A DNA stretch of 64,000 bases. Origin: Streptomyces griseiscabiei. GTDB lineage: Bacteria > Actinomycetota > Actinomycetes > Streptomycetales > Streptomycetaceae. Shown piece by piece: positions 25,477-33,464 of this stretch. Where the stretch lies: positions 3,885,001 to 3,949,000 of the forward strand of contig NZ_JAGJBZ010000001.1 of NCBI RefSeq assembly GCF_020010925.1, given 5' to 3'. The notes beneath the pieces were generated by a model that saw nothing but the letters and a program-made list of their open reading frames with translations, made no database searches and was not told where the DNA came from. Within the stretch, counting starts at the first letter, position 1, and each line of letters starts with the position of its first letter. Position numbers and translations under genes: made by a program.

Positions 25477-26480
25477 TCGTCGTCCCCGGCCGGCGGCCAG
25501 GAATCGCCCCACTCCGCGTCGCGGGCCGCCCGGTAGAGGAGGCCGTGGCGCTTGGTGACGGTGGTGCGGCCGAGGGCGGGCTCGGTCTCGCAGAGGTCCA
25601 GCAGGACCTGGCCCTTGCGGATCTGCGGCTTGCGGACGATGCGGGCGGGGGCCGGGACCGGGGCGAAGCGGGTGGCGGCGACGTAGCTGAACTTCTCGTC
25701 CTCGTACGGCAGCGAGCCGCCCTTGACCCGGCGGTGCAGGGAGGAACGGCTGACCCGGGCCGAGAAGTGGCACCAGTCCTCGCCGGGGACGATGGGGCAG
25801 GCCGCGCTGTGCGGGCAGGGGGCGGCGATGTGGAACCCGGCGGCGATCAGCCGTTCGCGGGCCTCGATGACGCGGGCGTAGCCGTCGGGGGTGCCGGGCT
25901 CGATGATCACGACGGCCTGGGCGGCGGTCGCGGCGGCCTCGACGACGGCGGTGCGGTCGGCGGCGGTCAGCTCGCCGAGGACGTAGGAGACGGTGACCAG
26001 ATCCGTGCTCTCGACGGTGAGCGCCGAGCCGATCCGGGCACGCCGCCACTCGGCGGCCGTCAGCTCCGGGTTCGCCGCGGCGATCTCCCGGCCGAGCGTC
26101 AGCGCCGGTTCCGCCCAGTCGAGCACCGTCACCGGACGGCTTCCGTCCCAGGTCGCGTGCACCGCCCAGGTCGCCGCGCCCGTGCCCCCGCCGACATCCA
26201 CATGGTCCGCGGGCACCCACCCGGGCACCGCCGCCGCGAACGCCTCCAGCGCCGAGCACACCGCCTCGAACGTCGCCGGCATCCGGTACGCCGCGTACGC
26301 GACCACGTCCGACCGGTCCCGCAGCACCGGCGCGTCCGTCGGCGTCCGGCCCCGGTAGTTCGCGATCAGCCGCTCCACCGCCCGCGCGGCCGACTTCGGC
26401 GGCAGTCCGTCGAGGAGCCCGGCGAGCGCGCCACGGAGGGTGTCGGCGGAGGAGGCGGCGGCAGAGGTGGGGGCGTTCAC
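25458..26480 (-). CDS. Rsm22-like small ribosomal subunit methyltransferase
   Basis: SAM-dependent methyltransferase of the Rsm22 family, whose mitochondrial members help assemble the small ribosomal subunit. The 340 residues contain the SAM loop DVGGGTGAATWAV (about 95-107), LDWAEPALTLGREIA (acidic ribose-binding end of strand 2), and YVLGEL. The C-terminal C-x5-C...C cluster (CPHSAACPI, then WCHFSARV) is thought to bind Fe-S or zinc in this family. RVKGGSLPYEDEKFSYVAATR is also a family signature. The start is GTG 26480. The 3' end is tandemly repeated. Confidence 0.9.
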   Translation of the reverse strand: MNAPTSAAASSADTLRGALAGLLDGLPPKSAARAVERLIANYRGRTPTDAPVLRDRSDVVAYAAYRMPATFEAVCSALEAFAAAVPGWVPADHVDVGGGTGAATWAVHATWDGSRPVTVLDWAEPALTLGREIAAANPELTAAEWRRARIGSALTVESTDLVTVSYVLGELTAADRTAVVEAAATAAQAVVIIEPGTPDGYARVIEARERLIAAGFHIAAPCPHSAACPIVPGEDWCHFSARVSRSSLHRRVKGGSLPYEDEKFSYVAATRFAPVPAPARIVRKPQIRKGQVLLDLCETEPALGRTTVTKRHGLLYRAARDAEWGDSWPPAGDDEQPDRA

Positions 26481-26545
26481 GCGGCGATTCTACGAGGCCC
26501 CCGGGCACCTCTCGCCGTGCCTGCCCCCTCCCCCTCACGTCCGCC

Positions 26546-27679
26546 TCACATCCCCCGCACCGCCCGCGCCACCCGTGTCCCCGCCGCCGCCCGGGCCGCG
26601 TTGAGGGGGGCGCCCCGGCGGGGGTGGACGGCGTTGGTGAGGAGGACGAGGAAGGTGTCCGTGGCCCGGTCGAGGACCAGGGACGTGCCGGTGAAGCCGG
26701 TGTGGCCGGCCGCGCCCCGGCCCGCCAGCCCGCCCATGAACCAGGGCTGGTCGAGGGCGAAGCCGAGGCCCGGTGGGGTGAACATCAGCTCGACGAAGTC
26801 GGGGCCGAGGATGCGGGCGGGCCCGTAGGAGCCGCCGGCCAGCAGGGTGCGGCAGAAGACCGCCAGATCGCGGGCGGTCGAGAAGAGGCCCGCGTGACCG
26901 GCCGCGCCGCCGAGGGACCAGGCGTTCTCGTCGTGGACCTCGCCGCGCACCATGCCCCGGTCCGCCTTCGCCCAGGGCCGGCGCTGGTCCTCCGTCGCGG
27001 CGGCGGCCGGGCAGGGGCCGAAGGTCGTCGACACCATGCCGAGCGGGTGGGTGATGCCGTCGCGGATCAGGACGTCGAGGGTCCGGCCGGTGAGGCGTTC
27101 CAGGACGTGCTGGAGGAGCAGCAGGTTCAGGTCGGAGTAGAGGTGGGCCCCGCCCGGCGGTGTCGTCGGGGCCTCCGCGCGGAGCATCGCCAGCCGGGCG
27201 GCGGCGGACGGGCAGTCGTACAGCGGGAGTTCGGGGCGGAGCCCGGAGGTGTGGGTGAGGAGGTGGCGGACGGTGAGGCCGTGTGTGGCGGCGCCCGTGA
27301 AGTCGGGGAGGTACGCCGCCACCTTCGCGTCGATGCCGAGGGTGCCGCGTTCCAGTTGCTGGACGGCGGCCACGGCGGTGAACAGCTTGGTGAGGGAGGC
27401 CAGGTCGAACGGGGTGTGGGGGGTCGCCGGGACGCGGGCGTCCGGCGGCAGTTCCCGGCCCCGGCCGGCGCGTTCGTCGTAGGCCTCGTAGCGGACCGCC
27501 CAGCCGGCCGCCTCCTCGACGGCGACGACGGGGCCGCGCCCGGCGAGGACCACGGCGGCGGGGGCCCGGGGCGGGTCCCCCTCCGTCAGTGCGCGCACGT
27601 CCTCCACGAGGCGGCGCAGTTCCTCGGGGTCGAGTCCGGCCCGTTCCGGGGTGTCCGTGCGCAGTCTCGGCGCGCTCAG
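26546..27679 (-). CDS. Serine hydrolase, class C beta-lactamase fold
   Basis: Penicillin-binding-protein/beta-lactamase-fold hydrolase. The S-x-x-K nucleophile motif is SLTK in FDLASLTKLFTAVAAVQQLE; the tyrosine motif is YSDLN (Y-x-N type); HTGFTGTS near the end takes the place of KTG. There is no signal peptide, so it is cytosolic or poorly defined at its N-terminus. The start is uncertain. A CTG at 27677-27679 overlaps the upstream exporter's stop as CTGA and has GGAGGGAGCGGAG upstream. A GTG at 27820 would add 47 glycine-rich residues inside the exporter gene without a ribosome-binding site. A GTG in the VEDV segment would lose some conserved residues. Substrate unknown. Confidence 0.85.
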   Translation of the reverse strand: MSAPRLRTDTPERAGLDPEELRRLVEDVRALTEGDPPRAPAAVVLAGRGPVVAVEEAAGWAVRYEAYDERAGRGRELPPDARVPATPHTPFDLASLTKLFTAVAAVQQLERGTLGIDAKVAAYLPDFTGAATHGLTVRHLLTHTSGLRPELPLYDCPSAAARLAMLRAEAPTTPPGGAHLYSDLNLLLLQHVLERLTGRTLDVLIRDGITHPLGMVSTTFGPCPAAAATEDQRRPWAKADRGMVRGEVHDENAWSLGGAAGHAGLFSTARDLAVFCRTLLAGGSYGPARILGPDFVELMFTPPGLGFALDQPWFMGGLAGRGAAGHTGFTGTSLVLDRATDTFLVLLTNAVHPRRGAPLNAARAAAGTRVARAVRGM

Positions 27680-29094
27680 CTCTCCGCTCCCTCCGTCGTC
27701 GGGTCCGACGCCCTGCCCGCCGGCGCGTCCGCGGCCGGACCCTCCGGACCCTCCGGACCCTCCGGGCCCTCCGGATCCGCCGAAGTGCCCGTCGTCGTAC
27801 GCCTGTTCCAAGGACGGCACAGTGCCACGAAGCAGGCCGCGGCCACCAGGGTCGCGGTCACCTGGACGACGGCCATGGGCACGGCCGTGTCCTCGCCCGC
27901 GACGCCGACCAGGGGGGACGCTATCGCGCCGATCAGGAAGGACGAGGTACCCAGCAGCGCCGACGCGGAACCCGCCGCGTGCCTGACCCGCATCAGGGCG
28001 AGGGCCTGGGTGTTGGGGAGGGTGACGCCCATGGCGGACATCAGCACGAACAGGGCCGCCGCCACCGGGGCGAGACCGACCTCGCCGAAGACGCCCAGGG
28101 ACATCAGCAGCAGCGCGGTCGCGGAGACGGCGACGACCGCGAGGCCCACCGCGAAGACCTTGTCCAGGCTGACGCGGCCGACCAGGAGCTTGCCGTTGAT
28201 CTGGCCGACGACGACGAGGCCGACGGAATTGACGCCGAAGAGCAGGCTGAACGTCTGCGGGGAGGCGCCGTAGATCTCCTGGATCACGAACGGGGAGGCG
28301 CTGATGTAGGCGAAGAGGGCGGCGAAGGCGAAGCCGCCGGCGAGCGTGTAGCCCATGAAGACCCGGTCGGTGAGCAGCCCGCGCATGGCGCCCAGGGTCT
28401 CGCCGATGCCGCCGGCGTGGCGTTCGGCGGGGTCGAGCGTCTCGGGGAGCCGCGCCCAGACGACAGCGAGGAGCGCGATGCCGATGCCCGTGAGGACGAC
28501 GAAGACGCCCCGCCAGTCCGTGACCCGCAGGACCTGGCCGCCGATCAGCGGCGCGATGATCGGGGCCACCCCGGAGACCAGCATCAGGGTGGAGAAGAAC
28601 CGGGCCATCGCGTCGCCGTCGTACAGGTCGCGGACCACGGCACGGGCGATCACGATCCCGGCCGAGCCGGCGAGGCCCTGCACCAGCCGGAAGGCGATGA
28701 GGGTCTCGACGGTGGGGGCGAGGGCGCAGAGCGCGGTGGCGACGATGTAGACGGCGAGGCCGAGGAGCAGCGGGCGGCGGCGGCCGAACCGGTCGCTCAT
28801 CGGGCCGATCAGCAGCTGGCCGAGCGCCATGCCCGCGAGACAGGCCGTGAGGGTGAGCTGGACCGTGGTGGCGGGGACGCGCAGGGAGTCGGTGACGTCC
28901 GGCAGGGCCGGGAGGTACATGTCCATCGCGAGCGGCGGGGTCGCGGTGAGCCCGCCGAGGATGAGGGTGACGAGGAGACCGGTGCGGCGGAGTGCCGCGG
29001 GGTTCGCGGGCGGCGCCTGTGGCCGCGCGGCCTCCCCCGCGACCGTCGTGTCCGGCCCGGCCTGCGCCGAGCCCGGTATGTGCCCCTCGGGCAT
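27676..29094 (-). CDS. Multidrug efflux MFS transporter, Bcr/CflA family
   Basis: A 12-helix drug:proton antiporter. The 472 residues start with a 35-residue soluble tail. Helix 1 ends in MDMYLPALP, the Bcr/CflA hallmark. The motif A loop is GPMSDRFGRRRPLLLG; RLVQGLAGSAGIVIARAVVRDL is the family's helix 4 signature. The C-terminal tail holds a PEG repeat (see 27737). It is upstream of, and overlaps, the serine hydrolase gene, so both are probably co-transcribed. The start is ATG 29094; the Gfo/Idh gene is divergent. Confidence 0.93.
   Translation of the reverse strand: MPEGHIPGSAQAGPDTTVAGEAARPQAPPANPAALRRTGLLVTLILGGLTATPPLAMDMYLPALPDVTDSLRVPATTVQLTLTACLAGMALGQLLIGPMSDRFGRRRPLLLGLAVYIVATALCALAPTVETLIAFRLVQGLAGSAGIVIARAVVRDLYDGDAMARFFSTLMLVSGVAPIIAPLIGGQVLRVTDWRGVFVVLTGIGIALLAVVWARLPETLDPAERHAGGIGETLGAMRGLLTDRVFMGYTLAGGFAFAALFAYISASPFVIQEIYGASPQTFSLLFGVNSVGLVVVGQINGKLLVGRVSLDKVFAVGLAVVAVSATALLLMSLGVFGEVGLAPVAAALFVLMSAMGVTLPNTQALALMRVRHAAGSASALLGTSSFLIGAIASPLVGVAGEDTAVPMAVVQVTATLVAAACFVALCRPWNRRTTTGTSADPEGPEGPEGPEGPAADAPAGRASDPTTEGAES
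27737..27772. repeat. 9-bp tandem repeat in the exporter's 3' end
   Basis: GGACCCTCC three times and GGGCCCTCC once. On the minus strand it encodes a (P-E-G)n stretch in the exporter tail. In the frame of the next gene it would encode glycine/serine repeats. Confidence 0.8.
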
Positions 29095-29193
29095 GTGCCC
29101 CTCCCTCTCCGTTCGGTCCGCCGCCTATGCTCTCAGCTCGTACGACGTGGGTGGGGTCACATTCCCGCCCCGGGGCCGAGGACAGGGGTGGCG

Positions 29194-30264
29194 ATGCCGA
29201 ACGACGGACGACCGGGCGACGGACGAGCGGGCGACGGACGGTCGAACGACGGCCGTGTGCGGTGGGGGATCCTGGCGACCGGCGGGATCGCCGCGGCCTT
29301 CACCGCCGACCTCGTCGACCTGCCGGACGCCGAGGTGGTGGCGGTGGCCTCGCGCACCGAGGCCTCGGCGAAGGCCTTCGCGGAACGGTTCGGGATACCG
29401 AGGGCGTACGGCGACTGGCGCGCGCTCGCCGAGGACACGGACGTGGACGTGGTGTACGTCGCCACTCCGCACTCGGCGCACCGGGTGGCCGCCGGGATGT
29501 GTCTGGAGGCGGGGCGGGCCGTGCTGTGCGAGAAGCCGTTCACGCTGAACGTGCGGGAGGCGGAGGAGTTGGTCGCGCTGTCCCGGGAGCGCGGGCGGTT
29601 CCTGATGGAGGCCATGTGGACGTACTGCAATCCGCTGGTGCGGCGGCTGACGGAGCTGGTGCGGGACGGCGCGATCGGTGAGGTGCGGACCGTGCAGGCC
29701 GACTTCGGGATCTCCGGGCCGTTCCCGCCCTCGCACCGGCTGCGGGATCCGGCGCAGGGCGGGGGCGCGCTGCTCGACCTCGGGGTGTACCCGGTGTCGT
29801 TCGCTCAACTGCTGCTCGGGGAGCCGTCGGACGTGACGGGGCGGGCGGTGCTCTCCGAGGAGGGCGTCGACCTCCAGACCGGCATGCTGCTGTCGTGGGA
29901 GAGCGGTGCCGTCGCCTCGCTGCACTGTTCCATCGTGGGCGGTACGGGCACGTCGGCCTCGGTGACCGGTTCCGAGGGCCGTATCGACGTTCCGTCCGGC
30001 TTCTTCTTCCCGGACCGGTTCGTCCTCCACCGTGACGGCCGTGACCCGCAGACCTTCGCCGCGGACCCGGCCGACGGGCCCCGCAACAGCTTCCGGCACG
30101 AGGCCGGGGAGGTCATGCGGGCCCTGCGCGCCGGCGAGACGGAGTCCCCGCTCGTCCCCCTCGACGGCACCCTCGCCGTGATGCGCACCCTGGACGCGAT
30201 CCGGGACCGTATCGGGGTGCGCTATCCCGGCGAGGAGCGGCAGAACGAAGGTTCGTTCGCGTAG
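29194..30264 (+). CDS. Gfo/Idh/MocA-family NAD(P)-dependent oxidoreductase
   Basis: A sugar- or polyol-type dehydrogenase. The 356 residues begin with a low-complexity tail of repeated D-G-R units (GRPGDGRAGDGRSNDGR). The Rossmann fold follows with VRWGILATGGIAAAF, then the hinge motif CEKPFTLN, whose lysine is catalytic in the family. GGGALLDLGVYPVSFAQLL is the C-terminal sheet signature. The start is ATG 29194 with AGGGG about 8 bp upstream. It is divergent from the Bcr/CflA exporter. An 18-bp element spanning its stop codon is repeated 20 bp downstream. Confidence 0.92.
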   Translation: MPNDGRPGDGRAGDGRSNDGRVRWGILATGGIAAAFTADLVDLPDAEVVAVASRTEASAKAFAERFGIPRAYGDWRALAEDTDVDVVYVATPHSAHRVAAGMCLEAGRAVLCEKPFTLNVREAEELVALSRERGRFLMEAMWTYCNPLVRRLTELVRDGAIGEVRTVQADFGISGPFPPSHRLRDPAQGGGALLDLGVYPVSFAQLLLGEPSDVTGRAVLSEEGVDLQTGMLLSWESGAVASLHCSIVGGTGTSASVTGSEGRIDVPSGFFFPDRFVLHRDGRDPQTFAADPADGPRNSFRHEAGEVMRALRAGETESPLVPLDGTLAVMRTLDAIRDRIGVRYPGEERQNEGSFA

Positions 30265-30298
30265 GACGGGCCGCCGGCAAAACGAAGGTTCGTTCGCG
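30244..30298. repeat. 18-bp direct repeat, each copy self-complementary, between convergent genes
   Basis: AACGAAGGTTCGTTCGCG occurs at 30244-30261 (including the last codons before the stop) and again at 30281-30298. Each copy holds AACGAA-GG-TTCGTT. No other gene lies in the 49-bp gap. Confidence 0.8.
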
Positions 30299-30313
30299 GC
30301 CCACCCCGCCTCC

Positions 30314-31975
30314 CTACGCCGGTGTGAGCCCCGGGCTGCCCGCCTCGACCGCGAAGGACGCCACCGTGGAGATGCCGGCCCCGGGGGTCGTCACGTACGG
30401 GACGGCCCTGAAGTCGGCGCGGGCGGCCTCGCGGTCGAGGGCGACGGTGAGGTATCCCCGGCGGCCGTGGTAAAAGCGCATGTGGGGGTTGGCGGTCATA
30501 TAGGTGTCCCAGTTGGCGGGCCTGTCGGAGCCGTTGCCGCCGCTGCTGATCGAGGTGGCGACGAGTTCCGTGCCGACGGTGCGGGACGAGCGGTCGTCGA
30601 AGTCGCGTTTGATGTCGAAGGCGTAGCCGACGTGGACGTCGCCGGTGAGGACCATCAGGTTCTCGACGCCGGCGGCCTCCGCGCCCGCGAGGAGGCGTTC
30701 GCGGGAGGCGGTGTAGCCGTCCCAGGCGTCCATCGCCACCCGGTAGACGTCGCCGACGGCGTTGCGGCGCTGGGAGAAGGTGACCTGCTGGGGGACGACG
30801 TTCCAGACGGCGTCGGACCGGTCCCAGCCGTCGAGGAGCCAGCGTTCCTGTGTGGCCCCGGTCATCGTGCGGGCGGGATCGTGGGACTCCGGCCCGGGGA
30901 TCTGCCAGCCGTCGCCCTGTGCCTGGTTGGAGCGGTACTGGCGGGTGTCGAGTATGTCGAACTGGGCCAGGCGGCCCCACCGGAAGCGGCGGTAGAGCTT
31001 CATGTCGGGGCCCTCGGGGCGCTGCGGGCGGCGCAGCGGCTGGTTCTCCCAGTACGCGCGGTAGGCGGCGGCGCGGCGCAGCAGGAACTCCTCGGAGGGC
31101 TCGCCGCCGTCGGGGTTGTCGCCCGCGTAGTTGTTCTCGGTCTCGTGGTCGTCCCAGGTGACGACGAAGGGGTGCGCGGCGTGGGCGGCCCGCTGGTCGG
31201 GGTCGGTCTTGTGGAGGGCGTAGCGCAGCCGGTAGTCCTCCAGGGTGACCGTCTCGTGGTTGAAGACGTCGGGCAGGACGCGGTCGGTGTAGTTGCGGGC
31301 GCCGCCCACCGAGTTGACGGCGTACTCGTACAGATAGTCCCCGAGGTGGAAGACGACATCGATGTCCTCGTCCGCGAGGTGCCGGTAGGCGGTGTAGTAG
31401 CCCTGTTCGTAGCGCTGGCAGGAGACCGCGGCGAAGGAGAGGCCGGTGGCGCCGGTCAGATGGCCGCGGCCGGGGGCGGTGCGGGTGCGGCCGGTCTCGC
31501 TGATCCAGGCGCCGGTGCGGAAGCGGTAGTGGTAGACGCGCCCGGGAGCGAGGTGGGCGACCTCGACGTGGACGGTGTGGTGGAACTCGGGGTGGGCGGT
31601 GGCGGTGCCACGTCTGACGATCCGCCGGAAGTTCTCGTCGTGGGCCAACTCCCAGTGGACGGCGACGCGTTCGGCGGGCAGTCCGCCGTCCGGCTGGTAC
31701 GGGGCCGGGGCGAGCCGGGTCCACAGGAGCACGGAGCCGGGCAGCGGGTCGCCGGAGGCCACGCCGAGGGTGAACGGGTCCTCGGTGATGCGCCGAGCGT
31801 CGAGCGTGGCGGCGGCAGCGGCGCCGGCGGCCGGGAGGTTCGTCGCGAAGGCGAGCGCGGCGGCGGCGCCCGTGACGGTGAGGAAGCGACGGCGGTCGAA
31901 GTGCCGGGCGGCTGCGCGGAGTTCGGAGGCGTGCGACGAACGGGGCTGCGTCGGTCCGTGGGCTGCGCGTGTCAT
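30314..31975 (-). CDS. phoD: PhoD-family alkaline phosphatase/phosphodiesterase, Tat-exported
   Basis: Secreted metallophosphatase that releases phosphate from mono- and diesters outside the cell. The 553 residues start with a Tat signal (RRRFLTVTGAAAALAFATNL, about 28-47). An N-terminal PhoD domain follows (GVASGDPLPGSVLLWTRLAP). The metallophosphatase core has FHLGDYLYEY, VVTWDDHETENNYAGD and LTGDVHVGYAFD, which carry Fe/Ca ligands. Start ATG 31975, with the divergent SDR gene across 240 bp. A perfect 17-bp inverted repeat lies 59 bp upstream of the start. No clear PHO box (GTTCACC repeats) was seen. Confidence 0.94.
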   Translation of the reverse strand: MTRAAHGPTQPRSSHASELRAAARHFDRRRFLTVTGAAAALAFATNLPAAGAAAAATLDARRITEDPFTLGVASGDPLPGSVLLWTRLAPAPYQPDGGLPAERVAVHWELAHDENFRRIVRRGTATAHPEFHHTVHVEVAHLAPGRVYHYRFRTGAWISETGRTRTAPGRGHLTGATGLSFAAVSCQRYEQGYYTAYRHLADEDIDVVFHLGDYLYEYAVNSVGGARNYTDRVLPDVFNHETVTLEDYRLRYALHKTDPDQRAAHAAHPFVVTWDDHETENNYAGDNPDGGEPSEEFLLRRAAAYRAYWENQPLRRPQRPEGPDMKLYRRFRWGRLAQFDILDTRQYRSNQAQGDGWQIPGPESHDPARTMTGATQERWLLDGWDRSDAVWNVVPQQVTFSQRRNAVGDVYRVAMDAWDGYTASRERLLAGAEAAGVENLMVLTGDVHVGYAFDIKRDFDDRSSRTVGTELVATSISSGGNGSDRPANWDTYMTANPHMRFYHGRRGYLTVALDREAARADFRAVPYVTTPGAGISTVASFAVEAGSPGLTPA

Positions 31976-32033
31976 CTGGCCCTCTCCTGACGGTAGTTGT
32001 CGTAAGTCATTGGAGTGGCCAGGTTCGACGATC

Positions 32034-32050
32034 TTGTGTCACGTACACAA
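32034..32050. promoter_or_regulatory. 17-bp inverted repeat upstream of phoD
   Basis: TTGTGTCACGTACACAA: perfect 6-bp arms around CACGT, in the phoD-SDR divergent region, 59 bp from the phoD start. The symmetry suits a GntR- or TetR-like dimer; the regulator is unknown. Confidence 0.6.
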
Positions 32051-32122
32051 CAGCCAGGTGGCGGACGTATGAGTTCCGGATGTTCCGACCGTTCCGGATG
32101 TTCCGGATGGCCCGTTTTCCCC

Positions 32123-32158
32123 GGACGGCCCGGTCGTTCCGGACGGCCCGGTCGTTCC
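32123..32158. repeat. 18-bp tandem repeat upstream of the SDR gene
   Basis: GGACGGCCCGGTCGTTCC occurs twice in tandem, followed by a partial third copy. Related TTCCGG units lie upstream from about 32080. The stretch is probably non-coding. Confidence 0.8.
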
Positions 32159-32215
32159 GGACGGCGGGCCCTTCCTCCGCGGCCGGACTCATCACCTCCC
32201 TTACGCTGCGAGGCC

Positions 32216-33004
32216 ATGAACGCTATGCGAACCAAGATCGCGATCGTGACAGGCGCCGGCTCCGGCATCGGCCGTGCCGTGGCCGTGGAACTGCTGCGCA
32301 CCGGCTGGTCGGTGGCGCTGGCGGGCCGCCGCGAGGACCGGCTCGCCGAGACGGCGGCCGAGGCGGCGGCCGAGGCGGGCGCCGGCCCGCACGGCGGGTC
32401 CCCGGAGGCGCTGTGCGTCCGTACGGACGTCTCCCGCCCCGGCGACGTGGAGGCGCTGCTCGCCGCCGTGCGCGACCGGTTCGGCCGGCTGGACCTGCTG
32501 TTCAACAACGCGGGCACCTTCGGACCGGGCGGGGTGCCGGTGGAGGAGCTGGACTACGCGGCCTGGCGGCACGTCGTCGACACCAACCTCAACGGGGCGT
32601 TCCTGTGCGCCCAGGCGGCCTACCGCCAGATGAAGGACCAGGACCCGCGGGGCGGCCGGATCATCAACAACGGCTCCATCTCCGCCCACACCCCCCGCCC
32701 GCACTCCGTCGCCTACACCGCCACCAAGCACGCCCTGACCGGCCTCACCAAGTCCCTCTCCCTGGACGGCCGCCCCCACGGCATCGCCGTCGGCCAGATC
32801 GACATCGGCAACGCGGCGACGGACATGACCGAACGCATGGCGAAGGGAGTCCCCCAGGCGAACGGGGAACCGCTCCCCGAGCCCGTGATGGACGTCGCCG
32901 ACGTGGCCCGCACGGTCCGGCACATGGCGGAGCTGCCGTTGGAGGCGAATGTGCAGTTCGCGACGGTGATGGCTACGACGATGCCGTACATCGGGCGGGG
33001 CTGA
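32216..33004 (+). CDS. SDR-family oxidoreductase
   Basis: Classical short-chain dehydrogenase/reductase, cytosolic and NAD(P)-dependent. The 262 residues have the cofactor motif TGAGSGIG (about 12-19), NNAG in [10 protein letters not shown], catalytic Ser in NNGSISAHT and Y-x-x-x-K in [10 protein letters not shown]. An Arg in AGRREDR after strand 2 suggests NADP preference. The ATG at 32216 follows GCGAGG; the open frame upstream runs through tandem repeats and is not coding. Substrate unknown. Confidence 0.93.
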   Translation: MNAMRTKIAIVTGAGSGIGRAVAVELLRTGWSVALAGRREDRLAETAAEAAAEAGAGPHGGSPEALCVRTDVSRPGDVEALLAAVRDRFGRLDLLFNNAGTFGPGGVPVEELDYAAWRHVVDTNLNGAFLCAQAAYRQMKDQDPRGGRIINNGSISAHTPRPHSVAYTATKHALTGLTKSLSLDGRPHGIAVGQIDIGNAATDMTERMAKGVPQANGEPLPEPVMDVADVARTVRHMAELPLEANVQFATVMATTMPYIGRG

Positions 33005-33160
33005 GGCAGCCGCGGCGGGACTCGTCCACACCTCAACTTGCACAAACGGAAGACTCCCCTCCGGTCCATTCGGGCACGTGGGAGGCATATGCTCAGGACT
33101 CGTCTCCACGAGAGCTTCACACTTGGAGGCGGCGGCTTCCGTGGCCAACCCGAGGGGGGT

Positions 33161-33247
33161 GGCGGGCGGCCGTTCCGTGGTCCGGAAGGGGGCGGACCTC
33201 GCGTGGGACCGCGAGGTAAGCACCGGAGCACGGAACGGCCGCCCGCC
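33161..33247. other. Large inverted repeat with two inner hairpins (possible structured RNA)
   Basis: Perfect 19-bp arms, 33161-33179 (starting GGCGGGCGGCCG) and 33229-33247 (ending GGCCGCCCGCC). The enclosed 49 nt hold two further hairpins: GGTCCG/CGGACC (33179-33184, 33193-33198) and CCTCGCG/CGCGAGG (33197-33203, 33210-33216). The two inner stems share two bases, so they may exchange or stack. It sits 157 bp past the SDR stop and 217 bp before the permease start. No coding frame here is convincing. Confidence 0.7.
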
Positions 33248-33397
33248 GACATTCACCCCCGGTACGCGCTTCTCCGGGCGGTATCCAAGCCGCGTTTCCT
33301 GGCAATGGCCCATGGGTGGCCCAGGAATGGGCTGTCTTATCGAAATCTGATCCCGGGCGCCGATTTCTCAGGCCTCACACATTCCTTACTCAGGGCC

Positions 33398-33458
33398 CCT
33401 CAAAGGTTCCTCCCTAGCTTGTGACCGCGCCCACAGCGGGCGCCAAGAACCTTTGAGG
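33398..33458 (+). promoter_or_regulatory. Inverted repeat covering the ribosome-binding site of the ABC permease
   Basis: Perfect 12-bp arms CCTCAAAGGTTC (33398-33409) and GAACCTTTGAGG (33447-33458), with an inner hairpin GCGCCC/GGGCGC (33427-33432, 33438-33443). The right arm contains the GAGG Shine-Dalgarno of the gene starting at 33465. Folded, the RNA would hide the ribosome-binding site; as DNA, it could be an operator. The rest of the 460-bp gap 33005-33464 holds further small dyads but no gene. Confidence 0.65.
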
Positions 33459-33464
33459 AACGGG

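Noticed and set aside
32015..32215. N-terminal extension of the SDR protein
   Set aside because: The extra codons are tandem TTCCGG-type repeats with no ribosome-binding site; the ATG at 32216 begins right at the Rossmann fold.
31976..32215. PHO boxes before phoD
   Set aside because: No GTTCACC-type direct repeats at 11-bp spacing could be seen by eye.
33161..33247. Possible miniature transposon (long perfect inverted repeat)
   Set aside because: No target-site duplication at the ends and no second copy in the window.
33038..33424. Open frames in the leader of the MacB-type operon (for example 33038-33424)
   Set aside because: They run through strong inverted repeats, lack ribosome-binding sites and have no protein-like pattern.
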